The notes under the pieces are model-generated. The model was not told where the DNA came from and made no database searches. It saw only the letters and a list, made by a program, of their open reading frames with translations. 64,000 nucleotides of DNA. Source: Halomicroarcula saliterrae. GTDB taxonomy: Archaea; Halobacteriota; Halobacteria; Halobacteriales; Haloarculaceae. Positions 56,550-64,000 of the stretch are shown one piece after another; position 1 is the stretch's first letter, and every line of letters starts with the position of its first letter. A program made the position numbers and the translations under genes. The stretch covers positions 1-64,000 of the forward strand of contig NZ_JAMQON010000006.1 of the NCBI RefSeq assembly GCF_031624395.1, read 5' to 3'.

Positions 56550-56909
56550 ATGGCAGTCGTCGATACGCTCATCGTCTTCGTCGTGAACCTCCTCATCGGC
56601 GCGCTCGGAATATACGTCGGTGCCCGCGTGATCGCCGACTACGACGATTACACCTACGCCATCGTGACGGCCCTCATCGGTGGATTCGTCTGGGCTCTGG
56701 TGGCGTTCTTCCTGGGCTGGATTCCGCTCCTCGGCCCGTTGCTCGCGCTCGCGGCCTACATCGCCGTCATCAACGCCCGCTATCCCGGCGGCTGGCTCGA
56801 AGCGATCGGAATCGCCGCCATCGCCTGGCTCGCGTCGGTCGTGGTCCTGTTCCTCCTGGGAGTGCTGGGGCTCGTCGCGTTCGAGGCTATCGGTGTCCCC
56901 GGCGTGTGA
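56550..56909 (+). CDS. Four-helix membrane protein, unknown
   Basis: A 119-residue protein with four hydrophobic segments (VVDTLIVFVVNLLIGALGIYV; AIVTALIGGFVWALVAFFLG; LLGPLLALAAYIAVIN; AIAWLASVVVLFLLGVLGLV). No charged catalytic residues stand out. It is the last gene before the origin region. Confidence 0.7.
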   Translation: MAVVDTLIVFVVNLLIGALGIYVGARVIADYDDYTYAIVTALIGGFVWALVAFFLGWIPLLGPLLALAAYIAVINARYPGGWLEAIGIAAIAWLASVVVLFLLGVLGLVAFEAIGVPGV

Positions 56910-57389
56910 GAGCGTACTCCACGACGGGCCGACAGAGCGGAGCGTTGATTCGGAGCGACGTGACGACCTCGACCGAAGTGGCGAGGCGGCAAGGGCGAGA
57001 GACACATAGATATCCGTAGCTACGTTTCGATTCGTCGTTTCTGGATGAGGAAATCCAGCAGTTTTCCGTTTCCGGGTAGGGTTTTGGACAAAGAAAGAGA
57101 GTACACGTGAGAGTGAAAACTGAAAGAGCAATTGTAACACTGAATGGTACGCTTTTGGGAGTGTTACTCCGATATCGGGATAACGCGTTCGAGAACTGCG
57201 TTGTCTGGATCTCGACACCGCGCTACTGGAAACAGCTACCGCTGTCTCGACACCCGCCCGAATCGCGATGGTGCCGACGGGGATGCCAGACGGCACGTCG
57301 GTGAGTTGCCCACGCCGGGGGGCTGTCCACGTCCGCGAGCTGGCGGCGAAGTCACCGGACGTCAGTCAGCCAGTGGACGGACGGGCGCT

Positions 57390-58178
57390 AACAGCGGAAC
57401 CGGTGGGGTCCAGTCCCTCGTTAGCTGTCCGTCGGGCTGACCCCCATGGTCAGGAGTAGGGAACGAGGCGGGGGACGCATTAACCAACAGTCCGCCGGTG
57501 GAGCCGGTTATGTTGGTTAACCGCTCAGCCGAATCGAGACGCGTGTCGCGGGACTGTGAATGGCCCGGCTATTCGCGAACTCGACCGTCGCCCGAGAACT
57601 GGCTCTGTCGTGCTGGGCGCTCGCCTAACAGCGGAACCGGTGGGGTGTGCGGCGCGCTGCGGGTCGTGTAACAGCGGAACCGGTGGGGTCGGGCGGACGT
57701 CCTCACCCTCGACAACAGCGGAAGTAGTGGTGTGCGTCCTTCGGGACAGCGGGCGGTAACAGCGGAAGTAGTAGGGGTGTAATACTGACGGAAAGAACGG
57801 TCGGTTGCTCGAAATAACAGTTAAAGGGTAGCTAAAATGGTAACAGATAGAGACAAACGACAGCAGTGGAACTCACGGGACCCCGTACTGTCGACAGGAC
57901 CCCGGAGAGCGCGCTAACAGCGGAACTAGTGGTGTTCGCCCGGAGCGTCAGCGGTAACAGCGGAACCGGTGGGGTCGGTCGGTAGTGTCGGTTATCAGAG
58001 AGAGTGAGCGGCCGGAGAATACGGAGGCTACTCGCGTCGTCACGAAGAGCTTCGGCGACAGCGGGCCGCGAGAGCGGCGTAGCCGATGGATAACAGCGGA
58101 ACCAGTGGGGTCGCAGACAGAGGGTCGGTGGTGGTGCCGTTCCGGGCGGGCGGCAGTAACAGCGGAACCGGCGGGGTC
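57390..58178 (+). repeat. Nine origin-recognition-box-like repeats on the 3' side of orc1
   Basis: The motif AACAGCGGAACCGGTGGGGT and variants start at 57390, 57627, 57670, 57714, 57758, 57916, 57956, 58092 and 58158, all in the same direction. Those at 57627-57758 are spaced 43-44 nt apart. The G-run matches the GGGG end of archaeal ORBs. The last copy overlaps the orc1 stop codon. An AT-richer stretch (57781-57870) separates copies 5 and 6. No gene is seen in 56910-58176. Confidence 0.85.
57480..57520. repeat. 10-bp inverted repeat in the origin flank
   Basis: TTAACCAACA (57480-57489) and TGTTGGTTAA (57511-57520) are a perfect inverted pair with a 21-nt spacer. It lies between the first and second ORB copies and may bind a dimeric regulator or form a cruciform. 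Confidence 0.65.
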
Positions 58179-59364
58179 AGGGCGTGGCGTCGAGAATCTC
58201 GGAGAGGCCGGTCTTGACCGACGAGACGGACTGTTCGAGTTCGTGTTCCTTGTACTTGCCACCGCCCTTGCCGCGGTTGAACTCCGTCGAGGAGATGATT
58301 CCCAGCTGGTCGAGTTCGCCGAGATAGTCCCGCACCGAGCGCAGCGAGACGGGGTCCATGCCGTTCTCGTTTGCGACCTGCTGGTACGCAGCGAGGATGT
58401 CCTTGGTCCGGGCCGGCGTCTCGTCGCGCTCGGCGAGGAGCGTGAGCGCATAGAGGACGAGCTGGCCGTGGTCGGAGTAGTTTCTGATCCCCTCGACGAC
58501 CTGGTCGGTCTGGAGGCGCTGTCGCGCCTCGCGGACGTGGGCCTCCGTGACGAGGGTATCGTTGTACTCCCTGGCGAGGTCCCCGGCTTCCAGCAGCAGG
58601 TCGAGCGCCTGTCGCGCGTCACCGGAGTCTTTCGCACCGTAGGCGGCACACATCTGGACGACGCCGTCGTCGAGGACGCCGTCCTTGAACGCCACGGAGT
58701 CGCGCTGCTGGAGGACGAGCTGGAGCTCTTGAGCGTCGTACGCCGAGAACGACACCTCCTTCTCGCAGAGGCTGGAGCGCACTTTCGAGGAGAGCTGGTT
58801 TCTGAAGTCGAGGTCGTTCGAGATACCGATGACGCCCAGCTTCGCCTCGGTGACGTCGCCGTTGGACCGAGCGCGCGGGAGCTTGTACAGCAGCGAGTCG
58901 TCCTGAATGTGGTCGACCTCGTCAAGCACGATGAGAACGGTGCCACCGACCTCGTTGAGTTCCTCGAACAGGAACTGGTAGACCGAGGCCTGTGGATAGC
59001 CGGTGTTGGATATCTGCTTGGCCGGGTCCCGGAGCTCGTTGACGAGTGCCACGGCGGCCTGGTAACTGGAGTTGAGACCGTCGCAGTTGATCTCGATGGT
59101 GTGTAAGTCGAGTTCGTGGACGTCGGCGGCGTCCCGTTTGAGCGCGTTGAGAAGATATCGCGTCGCGGCGGTCTTTCCGACGCCGCTTTTGCCATAGAGG
59201 AAGATGTTGGATGGACTCTCGTTGTTGATGACCGGCTGCAGGGCGGCGTGATACCGTTGTAACTCGTTGTCACGTCCGACCAGCTCCTCCGGTGTCCACT
59301 CCTCCAGAAGCGCCTCACGTTTCTCGAATATCGACGATGTCGGCGTAAACGAGAGTTCAGTCAT
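58177..59364 (-). CDS. orc1/cdc6: Orc1/Cdc6 replication initiator
   Basis: A 395-residue AAA+ initiator that binds origin boxes and loads the MCM helicase. Walker A is YGKSGVGKTAATRYLL (Lys64), Walker B is VLIVLDEVDHI (Asp148, Glu149), and sensor 1 follows in VIGISNDLDF. The lid domain contains GDARQALDLLLEAG. A C-terminal winged helix spans ~300-395 and ends with FNRGKGGGKYKEHELEQ. Start ATG 59364. The gene is flanked on both sides by its probable binding boxes. It may be one of several Orc genes in the genome. Confidence 0.95.
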   Translation of the reverse strand: MTELSFTPTSSIFEKREALLEEWTPEELVGRDNELQRYHAALQPVINNESPSNIFLYGKSGVGKTAATRYLLNALKRDAADVHELDLHTIEINCDGLNSSYQAAVALVNELRDPAKQISNTGYPQASVYQFLFEELNEVGGTVLIVLDEVDHIQDDSLLYKLPRARSNGDVTEAKLGVIGISNDLDFRNQLSSKVRSSLCEKEVSFSAYDAQELQLVLQQRDSVAFKDGVLDDGVVQMCAAYGAKDSGDARQALDLLLEAGDLAREYNDTLVTEAHVREARQRLQTDQVVEGIRNYSDHGQLVLYALTLLAERDETPARTKDILAAYQQVANENGMDPVSLRSVRDYLGELDQLGIISSTEFNRGKGGGKYKEHELEQSVSSVKTGLSEILDATP

Positions 59365-59436
59365 TCATCAATGAGTGTGCGGGGGAGGGACTTAACCTTT
59401 GGTTCCTTTGCTTCCGTTGCTTCCGCTGTTGGCGTT

Positions 59437-59448
59437 CTTTTATATAGT
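59437..59448 (-). promoter_or_regulatory. TATA box of orc1
   Basis: On the minus strand ACTATATAAAAG (59437-59448) lies about 75 nt upstream of the ATG at 59364, between a partial box (CTTCCGCTGTT, 59421-59431) and the first upstream ORB. Binding of Orc1 at the boxes could repress its own promoter. Confidence 0.6.
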
Positions 59449-59455
59449 GAGGACT

Positions 59456-59770
59456 CCACTAGTTCCGCTGTTAGCGGTAGACGGCCCGTTTCGTGGAAGT
59501 GGGGTGGGAGACACCCACCCCACTGGTTCCGCTGTTAGGAGAGGAGAAGGGAGGGGAGGGTGGAAGAACTGTGGAGGTGGTTGTAGCAGTCGGAGCGGTA
59601 TCGTCGTCTCTAGGGCTACGCCACCGCGTACATTTCTAGATCTAGTGAATAAGTTTAAATATTCTCCCTGTAAACCAAACCCGTACGCCGTTTTCCACGA
59701 GATGACAACCCACCCCCTCCCATGGGGGTGGGGCCGTCTATCTCTCCGCTAACAGCGGAACCAGTGGGGT
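59456..59770. other. Replication origin core: inverted ORBs flanking AT-rich DNA
   Basis: Two ORB-like boxes in minus orientation (59456-59472 and 59517-59536) face one in plus orientation (59751-59770). Between them, 59628-59690 is the most AT-rich part (GTGAATAAGTTTAAATATTC) and is the likely unwinding element. CCCACCCCC (59709-59717) and GGGGGTGGG (59724-59732) form a perfect 9-bp hairpin beside it. This inverted-box layout around an AT tract upstream of orc1 is the normal haloarchaeal origin design. The remaining 59771-59909 holds nothing clear. Confidence 0.85.
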
Positions 59771-59909
59771 GGGTGTGGTCCCTCATCACTCAGGGTTTCT
59801 TGTCATTTCGGTCCTGATCATCTCCTCTCACACCTCCGGCACAGTAATCACAGTCGTTGTCCTCCTCTCGTCCCGACGTAACTCACTCTACCCGGCAGTC
59901 GGAAGCCAC

Positions 59910-60287
59910 TCAGATGACACGCAAAACGACGACCGAGAAGCTGACGAACAGGCCGATTCCGACGAAGACGTATATCCGGTCGGCATCGGCGTCGAGTCCC
60001 CGCGAGAGCTCGTGAATCATGATTCCCAGCGCGAGGAAGAAAATCACCACCACAGACACCATGAGGAATCGGTAGGCGACGATTATCTGCAGTTCGAGAA
60101 AGCCACCGATAAACAGTAACGTCGCGGCCACCATCGCCGTGAGCAGCCCCAGAATCCCCATTCCCCCGACGAAAATCCGATACCGCCTGTCGTCCTCGTC
60201 CGTGACGGAGTTGATCGCGAAGTTCGTGATAAGGACGATAATCGGAAAGACGATCGCGGCTATCTGTATCTGTGTCGTATCTATCAT
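59910..60287 (-). CDS. Four-helix membrane protein, unknown
   Basis: A 125-residue protein with four membrane segments: IAAIVFPIIVLITNFAINSV, FVGGMGILGLLTAMVAATLL, FLMVSVVVIFFLALGIMI and IYVFVGIGLFVSFSVVVL. It has less acidic, more AT-rich coding than its neighbours (Ile/Phe-rich), which may hint at a separate origin. No family recognised. Confidence 0.65.
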   Translation of the reverse strand: MIDTTQIQIAAIVFPIIVLITNFAINSVTDEDDRRYRIFVGGMGILGLLTAMVAATLLFIGGFLELQIIVAYRFLMVSVVVIFFLALGIMIHELSRGLDADADRIYVFVGIGLFVSFSVVVLRVI

Positions 60288-60627
60288 GTGTACTCCATTA
60301 TGCGAACCCGGTACCCTTTCACGCTACTCTGCTCGTGTCACAGTGATATCCTTAGTCGTTTCAGATGGTCCCAGCCCGTTCCTCACGTAGTTGCCATCGC
60401 GTCCTCTGACCGATGAATCGGTCCGGACATACACACACGAGACTGGCTGTAGCATCGGCTTACCCGGCGGCTACGAACTCGGTTCGCCGCGGAGCAGCCG
60501 GACCCGGTGACGCCCGTCCGGCGCGGTTCACTCGAATCCAGGGACACCGACCTGCCCGGCTCACTCGTCTCTGGGGACTCGTTGCCTGTGGCGAAGGACT
60601 AAGTAAACGGTCCTACAATCTCCCGCT
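60288..60627. other. Intergenic, no supported feature
   Basis: A short plus-strand frame from 60413 is arginine-rich and lacks support. I see no RNA gene or repeat. A purine-rich tract before 60628 may be the next gene's leader. Confidence 0.4.
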
Positions 60628-60975
60628 ATGAGTGAGAGTTCGGGAAGCGACGATACGTCGCTCGAATCAGTCGATTTCGACATGGAGATCGGGAACGGCC
60701 GGACCGAAATCCGCGTCACGGGCGACCGCGACACGGCGGTCATCGTCCGCTCGGAGTCCGGCGAAAAGATATACCTCCCACCCGAGGACTTCGACCGCGA
60801 GGCCGAACCGGGCGCCAGCGCTTACGACAGCCCGTACGAACCGCGCAGCGGCGCTCAGGAGAGCCCGTACTCCACCCACCCTGACGCGTCCTCGGTGACC
60901 GGTATGGAACCGACGGCCGGCGGCTACTTCATCGTCCATCCGGAACCGATAACGGACATCCGCTTTCTCAGATAA
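60628..60975 (+). CDS. Small acidic protein, unknown
   Basis: A 115-residue cytoplasmic protein. A compact beta segment (VDFDMEIGNGRTEIRVTGDRDTAVIVRSESGEKIYLPPEDF) is followed by a disordered Pro/Ser/Tyr-rich linker and the end YFIVHPEPITDIRFLR. The linker has repeated SPYEP and SPYST motifs. Seems a haloarchaeal conserved hypothetical; no function known. Confidence 0.65.
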   Translation: MSESSGSDDTSLESVDFDMEIGNGRTEIRVTGDRDTAVIVRSESGEKIYLPPEDFDREAEPGASAYDSPYEPRSGAQESPYSTHPDASSVTGMEPTAGGYFIVHPEPITDIRFLR

Positions 60976-60997
60976 CTCCGGCGCCTCTCGCCCGTCG

Positions 60998-62047
60998 CTA
61001 CTCCAGAATCTCGTTGTAGAACTCGACGTGTTCGTCGGCCACGTCCTCCCAGGTCCGTTCCTCGTACTCGATCGGCGTATCGAGGGCGAGTGCGTGCTCG
61101 ATGCCGCTGGCTATCGAATCCGAGTCGGGAGTGACCTCGATGACGCAGTCCTCGGGTAACAGCTCCGCGGCCCCGCTCTCGCAGGCGACGACGCGGGTCC
61201 CGACCGAGAGCGACTCGACGATGGTAATCCCGAACGGTTCGGCGAGCGACGGGGAGACGAACAGGTCGGCACTGGCGTAGTAGTCCCCGAGTTCCTCCTG
61301 GGCGAGGAAGCCGGCGAACACGACCTGGTCTTCGATGCCCAGCAGCTCGACGAACCGCTTGAGCTGGTCGGTGAGATGGCCGGTTCCGCCGAGCACCAGG
61401 GTCAGGTCGTCGCGACGGAGCTTCGAGAGCGCGTAGATGAGGTAGGAAAGGCCCTTCTGGTCGGTGTGTCGGCCGACGAAAAACAGCATCTTCCCGTCGA
61501 TATCGTACTTCGCCTTGATGTCCTCGCCCGCGGGTTCGACCGAGGAGAAGCCGTTGTAGATGACCCTGGAGTCGGCGTCGTACTGCTCTTTGATGCGTCG
61601 CTGCGTGAACTCGCTGACTGCGACGAGGTGGTCCGACCGGTTCGCGACGCGCTGTTCGGTCTGGACCTCCCGCTCGGGCGGGTTGACGTTGCGGTCGACC
61701 GACAGCGAATGAAACGACGTGACCCACTCGATGTCGGCGGTCGACGCGGCCCGCGTCCCGGGGTTGTACCCGAACCAGTCGTTGGTGTGGATGATGTCGA
61801 AATCCGCAGCGATATCGGCGAAATCGCCGGCCAAACGGCCGATTCGGGTGATGATGTCACCCTGTCCGGTGGGGACACCGTGGATACCGTCCCTGTCCTC
61901 CGGGGCGTACTCCGCCGGCAACACCAGCTCGAACTGGATGTCGTCGCGTGGTTCGAGCTGCTCGAACAGTTCCCCGACGACAGTGTCGAGACCGCCAGTG
62001 ATGTTCGGTGGGAACCCCCAGCCAAGCATCAAAACTTTCGGTGGCAT
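60998..62047 (-). CDS. Glycosyltransferase family 4
   Basis: A 349-residue GT-B enzyme beginning VLMLGWGFPPNITGGLDTVVGEL, the donor-side Gly-rich loop of GT4. HTNDWFGYNP and YNGFSSVEPAG follow. The C-terminal domain has LFFVGRHTDQKGLSYLI, LVLGGTGHL and the EX7E motif in VSPSLAEPFGITIVESLSVG. It would transfer a sugar from an NDP-sugar, perhaps for glycogen-like or cell-surface glycans. The 4-alpha-glucanotransferase nearby makes an alpha-glucan synthase role worth testing. Confidence 0.88.
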   Translation of the reverse strand: MPPKVLMLGWGFPPNITGGLDTVVGELFEQLEPRDDIQFELVLPAEYAPEDRDGIHGVPTGQGDIITRIGRLAGDFADIAADFDIIHTNDWFGYNPGTRAASTADIEWVTSFHSLSVDRNVNPPEREVQTEQRVANRSDHLVAVSEFTQRRIKEQYDADSRVIYNGFSSVEPAGEDIKAKYDIDGKMLFFVGRHTDQKGLSYLIYALSKLRRDDLTLVLGGTGHLTDQLKRFVELLGIEDQVVFAGFLAQEELGDYYASADLFVSPSLAEPFGITIVESLSVGTRVVACESGAAELLPEDCVIEVTPDSDSIASGIEHALALDTPIEYEERTWEDVADEHVEFYNEILE

Positions 62048-62254
62048 ATCAGTAACCCGTACTGGTAAATCAAGTCAATACGGTAAATACGTTTGTGATA
62101 GTCAGGGGCCACTCGTCGGGATATCGCCGTCGTATCGCTCCCCGCCAGATGTCGTCACTCGCGAAATTCACTGTGGCCGTTTCGATAGCTTCCCGGACGA
62201 GCGAACTACCTTCCCGGAGAACACACCTATTCCTCTGGAGCGCCTCACGTCGCT

Positions 62255-62641
62255 ATGGAACCGGACCCGATAGCACCGGAAACGCAGCTGACCGAGCGGG
62301 AGACGGCCGCCCTGAACCGTGTTCGCGTGGTCACGTACGCGCTCGACGATGCGGTCCGAATCCCGGGAACTGATTTCCGCTTCGGTCTCGACCCCGTGTT
62401 GAGCCTCCTTCCGATTGCGGGTGACGCCGCCGCCGCGGTCATCTCGCTGTATCCCGTGGCCGAAGCGTACCGGCTCGGAGTACCGCGGCGGACGCTCGCG
62501 GGGATGGTGCTGCTCGTCGCTGTCGACGCGGTCGCGGGCTCCGTCCCGCTGCTGGGGTCGGTGTTCGACGCCCTCTGGAGAGCCAACAGGTGGAATTATC
62601 GGCTGCTCGAACGGCAGCTCACCGACCCATCCCGGGGGTAA
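62255..62641 (+). CDS. DUF4112 membrane protein
   Basis: A 128-residue protein with two membrane segments. The family core LDDAVRIPGTDFRFGLDPVLSLLPIAGD is followed by VISLYPVAEAYRLGVPRRTLAGMVLLVAVDAVAGSVPLLGSVFDALWRANRWN. DUF4112 proteins are small membrane proteins of unknown role. Confidence 0.85.
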   Translation: MEPDPIAPETQLTERETAALNRVRVVTYALDDAVRIPGTDFRFGLDPVLSLLPIAGDAAAAVISLYPVAEAYRLGVPRRTLAGMVLLVAVDAVAGSVPLLGSVFDALWRANRWNYRLLERQLTDPSRG

Positions 62642-62654
62642 TCTCGAACCTCAT

Positions 62655-62716
62655 GCACTCGCGCTCCTCCCGTACCCCTCAGCACTCGCGCCCTTCACGC
62701 ACTCGCGCTCCTCACG
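62655..62716. repeat. Three GCACTCGCGC direct repeats
   Basis: GCACTCGCGCTCCTC-like units start at 62655, 62682 and 62699 in the gap between the DUF4112 gene and the glucanotransferase gene. They may be a slippage product or a protein site. Confidence 0.5.
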
Positions 62717-62775
62717 GGGCCGTCGAAACCGCTCCGGTCAATACCTTGAAATAGCTGTGTCGGGAACCGGGTCGT

Positions 62776-64000
62776 ATGCGTTTTGAACGACAAAGTGGTG
62801 TCTTTCTCCATCTCACGTCGCTCCCCGGCCCCCACGGCGTCGGTGACCTCGGCGCCGGGGCCCGGGAGTTTATCGACTTCCTCGCACAGGCCGACCAGTC
62901 GCTGTGGCAGTTCTGCCCGCTGGGGCCGACCTCCAGCGCCCACGGGAACTCCCCGTATCAGGCCTACTCGGCCTTCGCCGGAAACCCGCTGCTCGTCGAC
63001 CTCCGTGACCTCGCCGACCGCGGCTATCTCGACGGCGCCGCGCTCGACGCGCCGGACGCGGCCTCCCCGCACGAGGTCCGGTACGAGGAGATAACCGCGT
63101 TCAAGGAGTCCCACCTCCGCGACGCACACGAGCGGTTCGTGGCCGACCCAAACGACGGCGACGAGCGGGCGTTCGAGGCGTTCTGCGAGACCGAGGCGGC
63201 GTGGCTCGACGACTACGCGCTGTTTATCGCGCTGAAAGCGGAGTTCGACGGGCAGCTCTGGACGGAGTGGCCCCACGAGATAGTGACGCGGGACCCGGAC
63301 GCCCTCGACGAGCGTCGCGAACAGCTCGCCGACGAGATACAGTACCACAAGTTCGTCCAGTGGGTCTTCGACGAGCAGTGGCAGGCGATGGCCGACTACG
63401 CGGCCGAACGGGGCGTCAAACTGGTCGGCGACCTGCCCATCTACGTCGCGCTGGACTCGGCGGACGTCTGGTCCGCTCCGGACGTGTTCCGGCTCGACGA
63501 GAACAACCAGCCCTCCGAGGTCGCCGGTGTGCCGCCAAACCCCGGTGACGACGGTCAGCGGTGGGGGAACCCGGTGTACGACTGGGACACCATCAGAGCG
63601 AACGATTTCGGGTGGTGGATACAGCGCTTCGAGCGCCTCTTCGACCAGGTCGACATCGCTCGTATCGACCACTTCAAAGGGTTCGACGAGTTCTGGGCTA
63701 TCCCGGCCGAGGCCGACAGCCCGGCGGCCGGTCAGTGGCGCGAAGGGCCGGGCCGGGAGTTCTTCGACCGAATCCGGGCCGAACTCGGCGAGCTCCCGTT
63801 CCTCGTCGAGGACCTCGGCTTTCTGGACGAGCGCATGGCCTCGCTGCGGGACCACTACGACTTCCCGGGGATGCGCGTCCCGCAGTACGCAGACTGGTGT
63901 GAACAGGGACACATGTACCAGCCGATGCACTACCCCGAACAGTCGGTGGGCTACACCAGCACCCACGACACCGACACCATCGTCGGCTACTGGCGCGAGC
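62776..64000 (+). CDS. malQ: 4-alpha-glucanotransferase (GH77), 3' end outside window
   Basis: About 408 residues are present. The start MRFERQSGVFLHLTSLPGPH and the motif GVGDLGAGAREFIDFLAQADQSLWQFCPLGPT are typical of GH77. VKLVGDLPIYVALDSADVW and IARIDHFKGFDEFWAIP (with the catalytic nucleophile Asp) follow, then FLVEDLGFLDERM with the acid/base Glu, and GYTSTHDTDTIVGYW. It disproportionates maltodextrins in the cytosol. The reading frame is open to the window edge. Confidence 0.95.
   Translation, partial: MRFERQSGVFLHLTSLPGPHGVGDLGAGAREFIDFLAQADQSLWQFCPLGPTSSAHGNSPYQAYSAFAGNPLLVDLRDLADRGYLDGAALDAPDAASPHEVRYEEITAFKESHLRDAHERFVADPNDGDERAFEAFCETEAAWLDDYALFIALKAEFDGQLWTEWPHEIVTRDPDALDERREQLADEIQYHKFVQWVFDEQWQAMADYAAERGVKLVGDLPIYVALDSADVWSAPDVFRLDENNQPSEVAGVPPNPGDDGQRWGNPVYDWDTIRANDFGWWIQRFERLFDQVDIARIDHFKGFDEFWAIPAEADSPAAGQWREGPGREFFDRIRAELGELPFLVEDLGFLDERMASLRDHYDFPGMRVPQYADWCEQGHMYQPMHYPEQSVGYTSTHDTDTIVGYWRE

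Noticed and set aside
56451-57296. 281-codon minus frame into the origin flank
   Set aside because: It runs antisense to a membrane protein gene and through the AT-rich origin flank; composition is not haloarchaeal and no domain is visible.
57390-58178. Regularly spaced repeats considered as a CRISPR array
   Set aside because: Units are about 20 nt with irregular spacing except for one run, carry the GGGG end of origin boxes, occur in inverted orientation on the other side of orc1, and no cas gene is present.

Overview
The window is chromosomal DNA from an extremely halophilic archaeon (class Halobacteria). The evidence is high GC with acidic proteins, ATGA/GTGA gene overlaps, TATA boxes about 25 nt from start codons (leaderless transcripts), Tat lipoproteins, a split anaerobic cobalamin cluster, RdfA with archaea-specific SMC-like proteins, an archaeal fructose PTS, BAT-type regulators, and an Orc1/Cdc6 gene inside an origin. 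The gene content would fit a Haloarcula/Halomicrobium-like genus, but that is a guess. No tRNA, rRNA, CRISPR array or intact insertion sequence was seen.

Layout. 1-1.7 kb: a truncated isoprenoid-synthase-like gene and a small hydrolase. 1.8-14.5 kb: cobalamin (corrin ring) genes in two minus-strand blocks, cbiT-cbiL-cbiF-cbiG and cbiH1-cbiH2-ferredoxin-LAGLIDADG-like-cbiX-DUF3209-PQQ. They are separated by a plus-strand GMC-dehydrogenase pair, and each block has the same 25-bp promoter element. A COG1497-type regulator is divergent from cbiT. 14.6-18.7 kb: an alpha-galactosidase, then an RdfA gene convergent with an SMC-like ATPase. 18.9-26.2 kb: a complete fructose uptake and catabolism operon (ptfC, ptfA, ptsH, ptsI, ptfB, fba, a catalytically degenerate ALDH homologue, pfkB). 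26.2-30.3 kb: a PQQ lipoprotein, small zinc-ribbon and membrane proteins, and a molybdate/tungstate-type ABC importer lacking an ATPase gene. 30.4-33.5 kb: a gene remnant and a second RdfA/SMC-like pair.

33.7-56.9 kb is an accessory-looking stress and envelope region. Its main feature is a glutamine-rich island at 38.7-53.5 kb. Unrelated folded domains (a Cys-rich four-helix protein, a phasin-like protein, Dps, a CBS pair, a small sensor-like domain) carry long Q-rich low-complexity tails, and two proteins are almost wholly Q-rich. Between them lie PRC-barrel-like, HalOD1, DUF5789, AI-2E-type and FAD/Rieske genes.

56.9-59.9 kb is a replication origin. An Orc1/Cdc6 gene is flanked on both sides by copies of an origin-recognition-box-like repeat (AACAGCGGAACCGGTGGGGT), nine on the 3' side and three on the promoter side, the latter around an AT-rich segment. 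The window ends with small membrane proteins, a GT4 glycosyltransferase and a truncated 4-alpha-glucanotransferase.

The points most worth a second look are the Q-rich island, a 110-bp near-identical tract shared by the two diverged SMC-like genes (probable gene conversion), the ALDH pseudoenzyme in the fructose operon, and the duplicated cobalamin promoter with a leaderless 17-codon upstream ORF.
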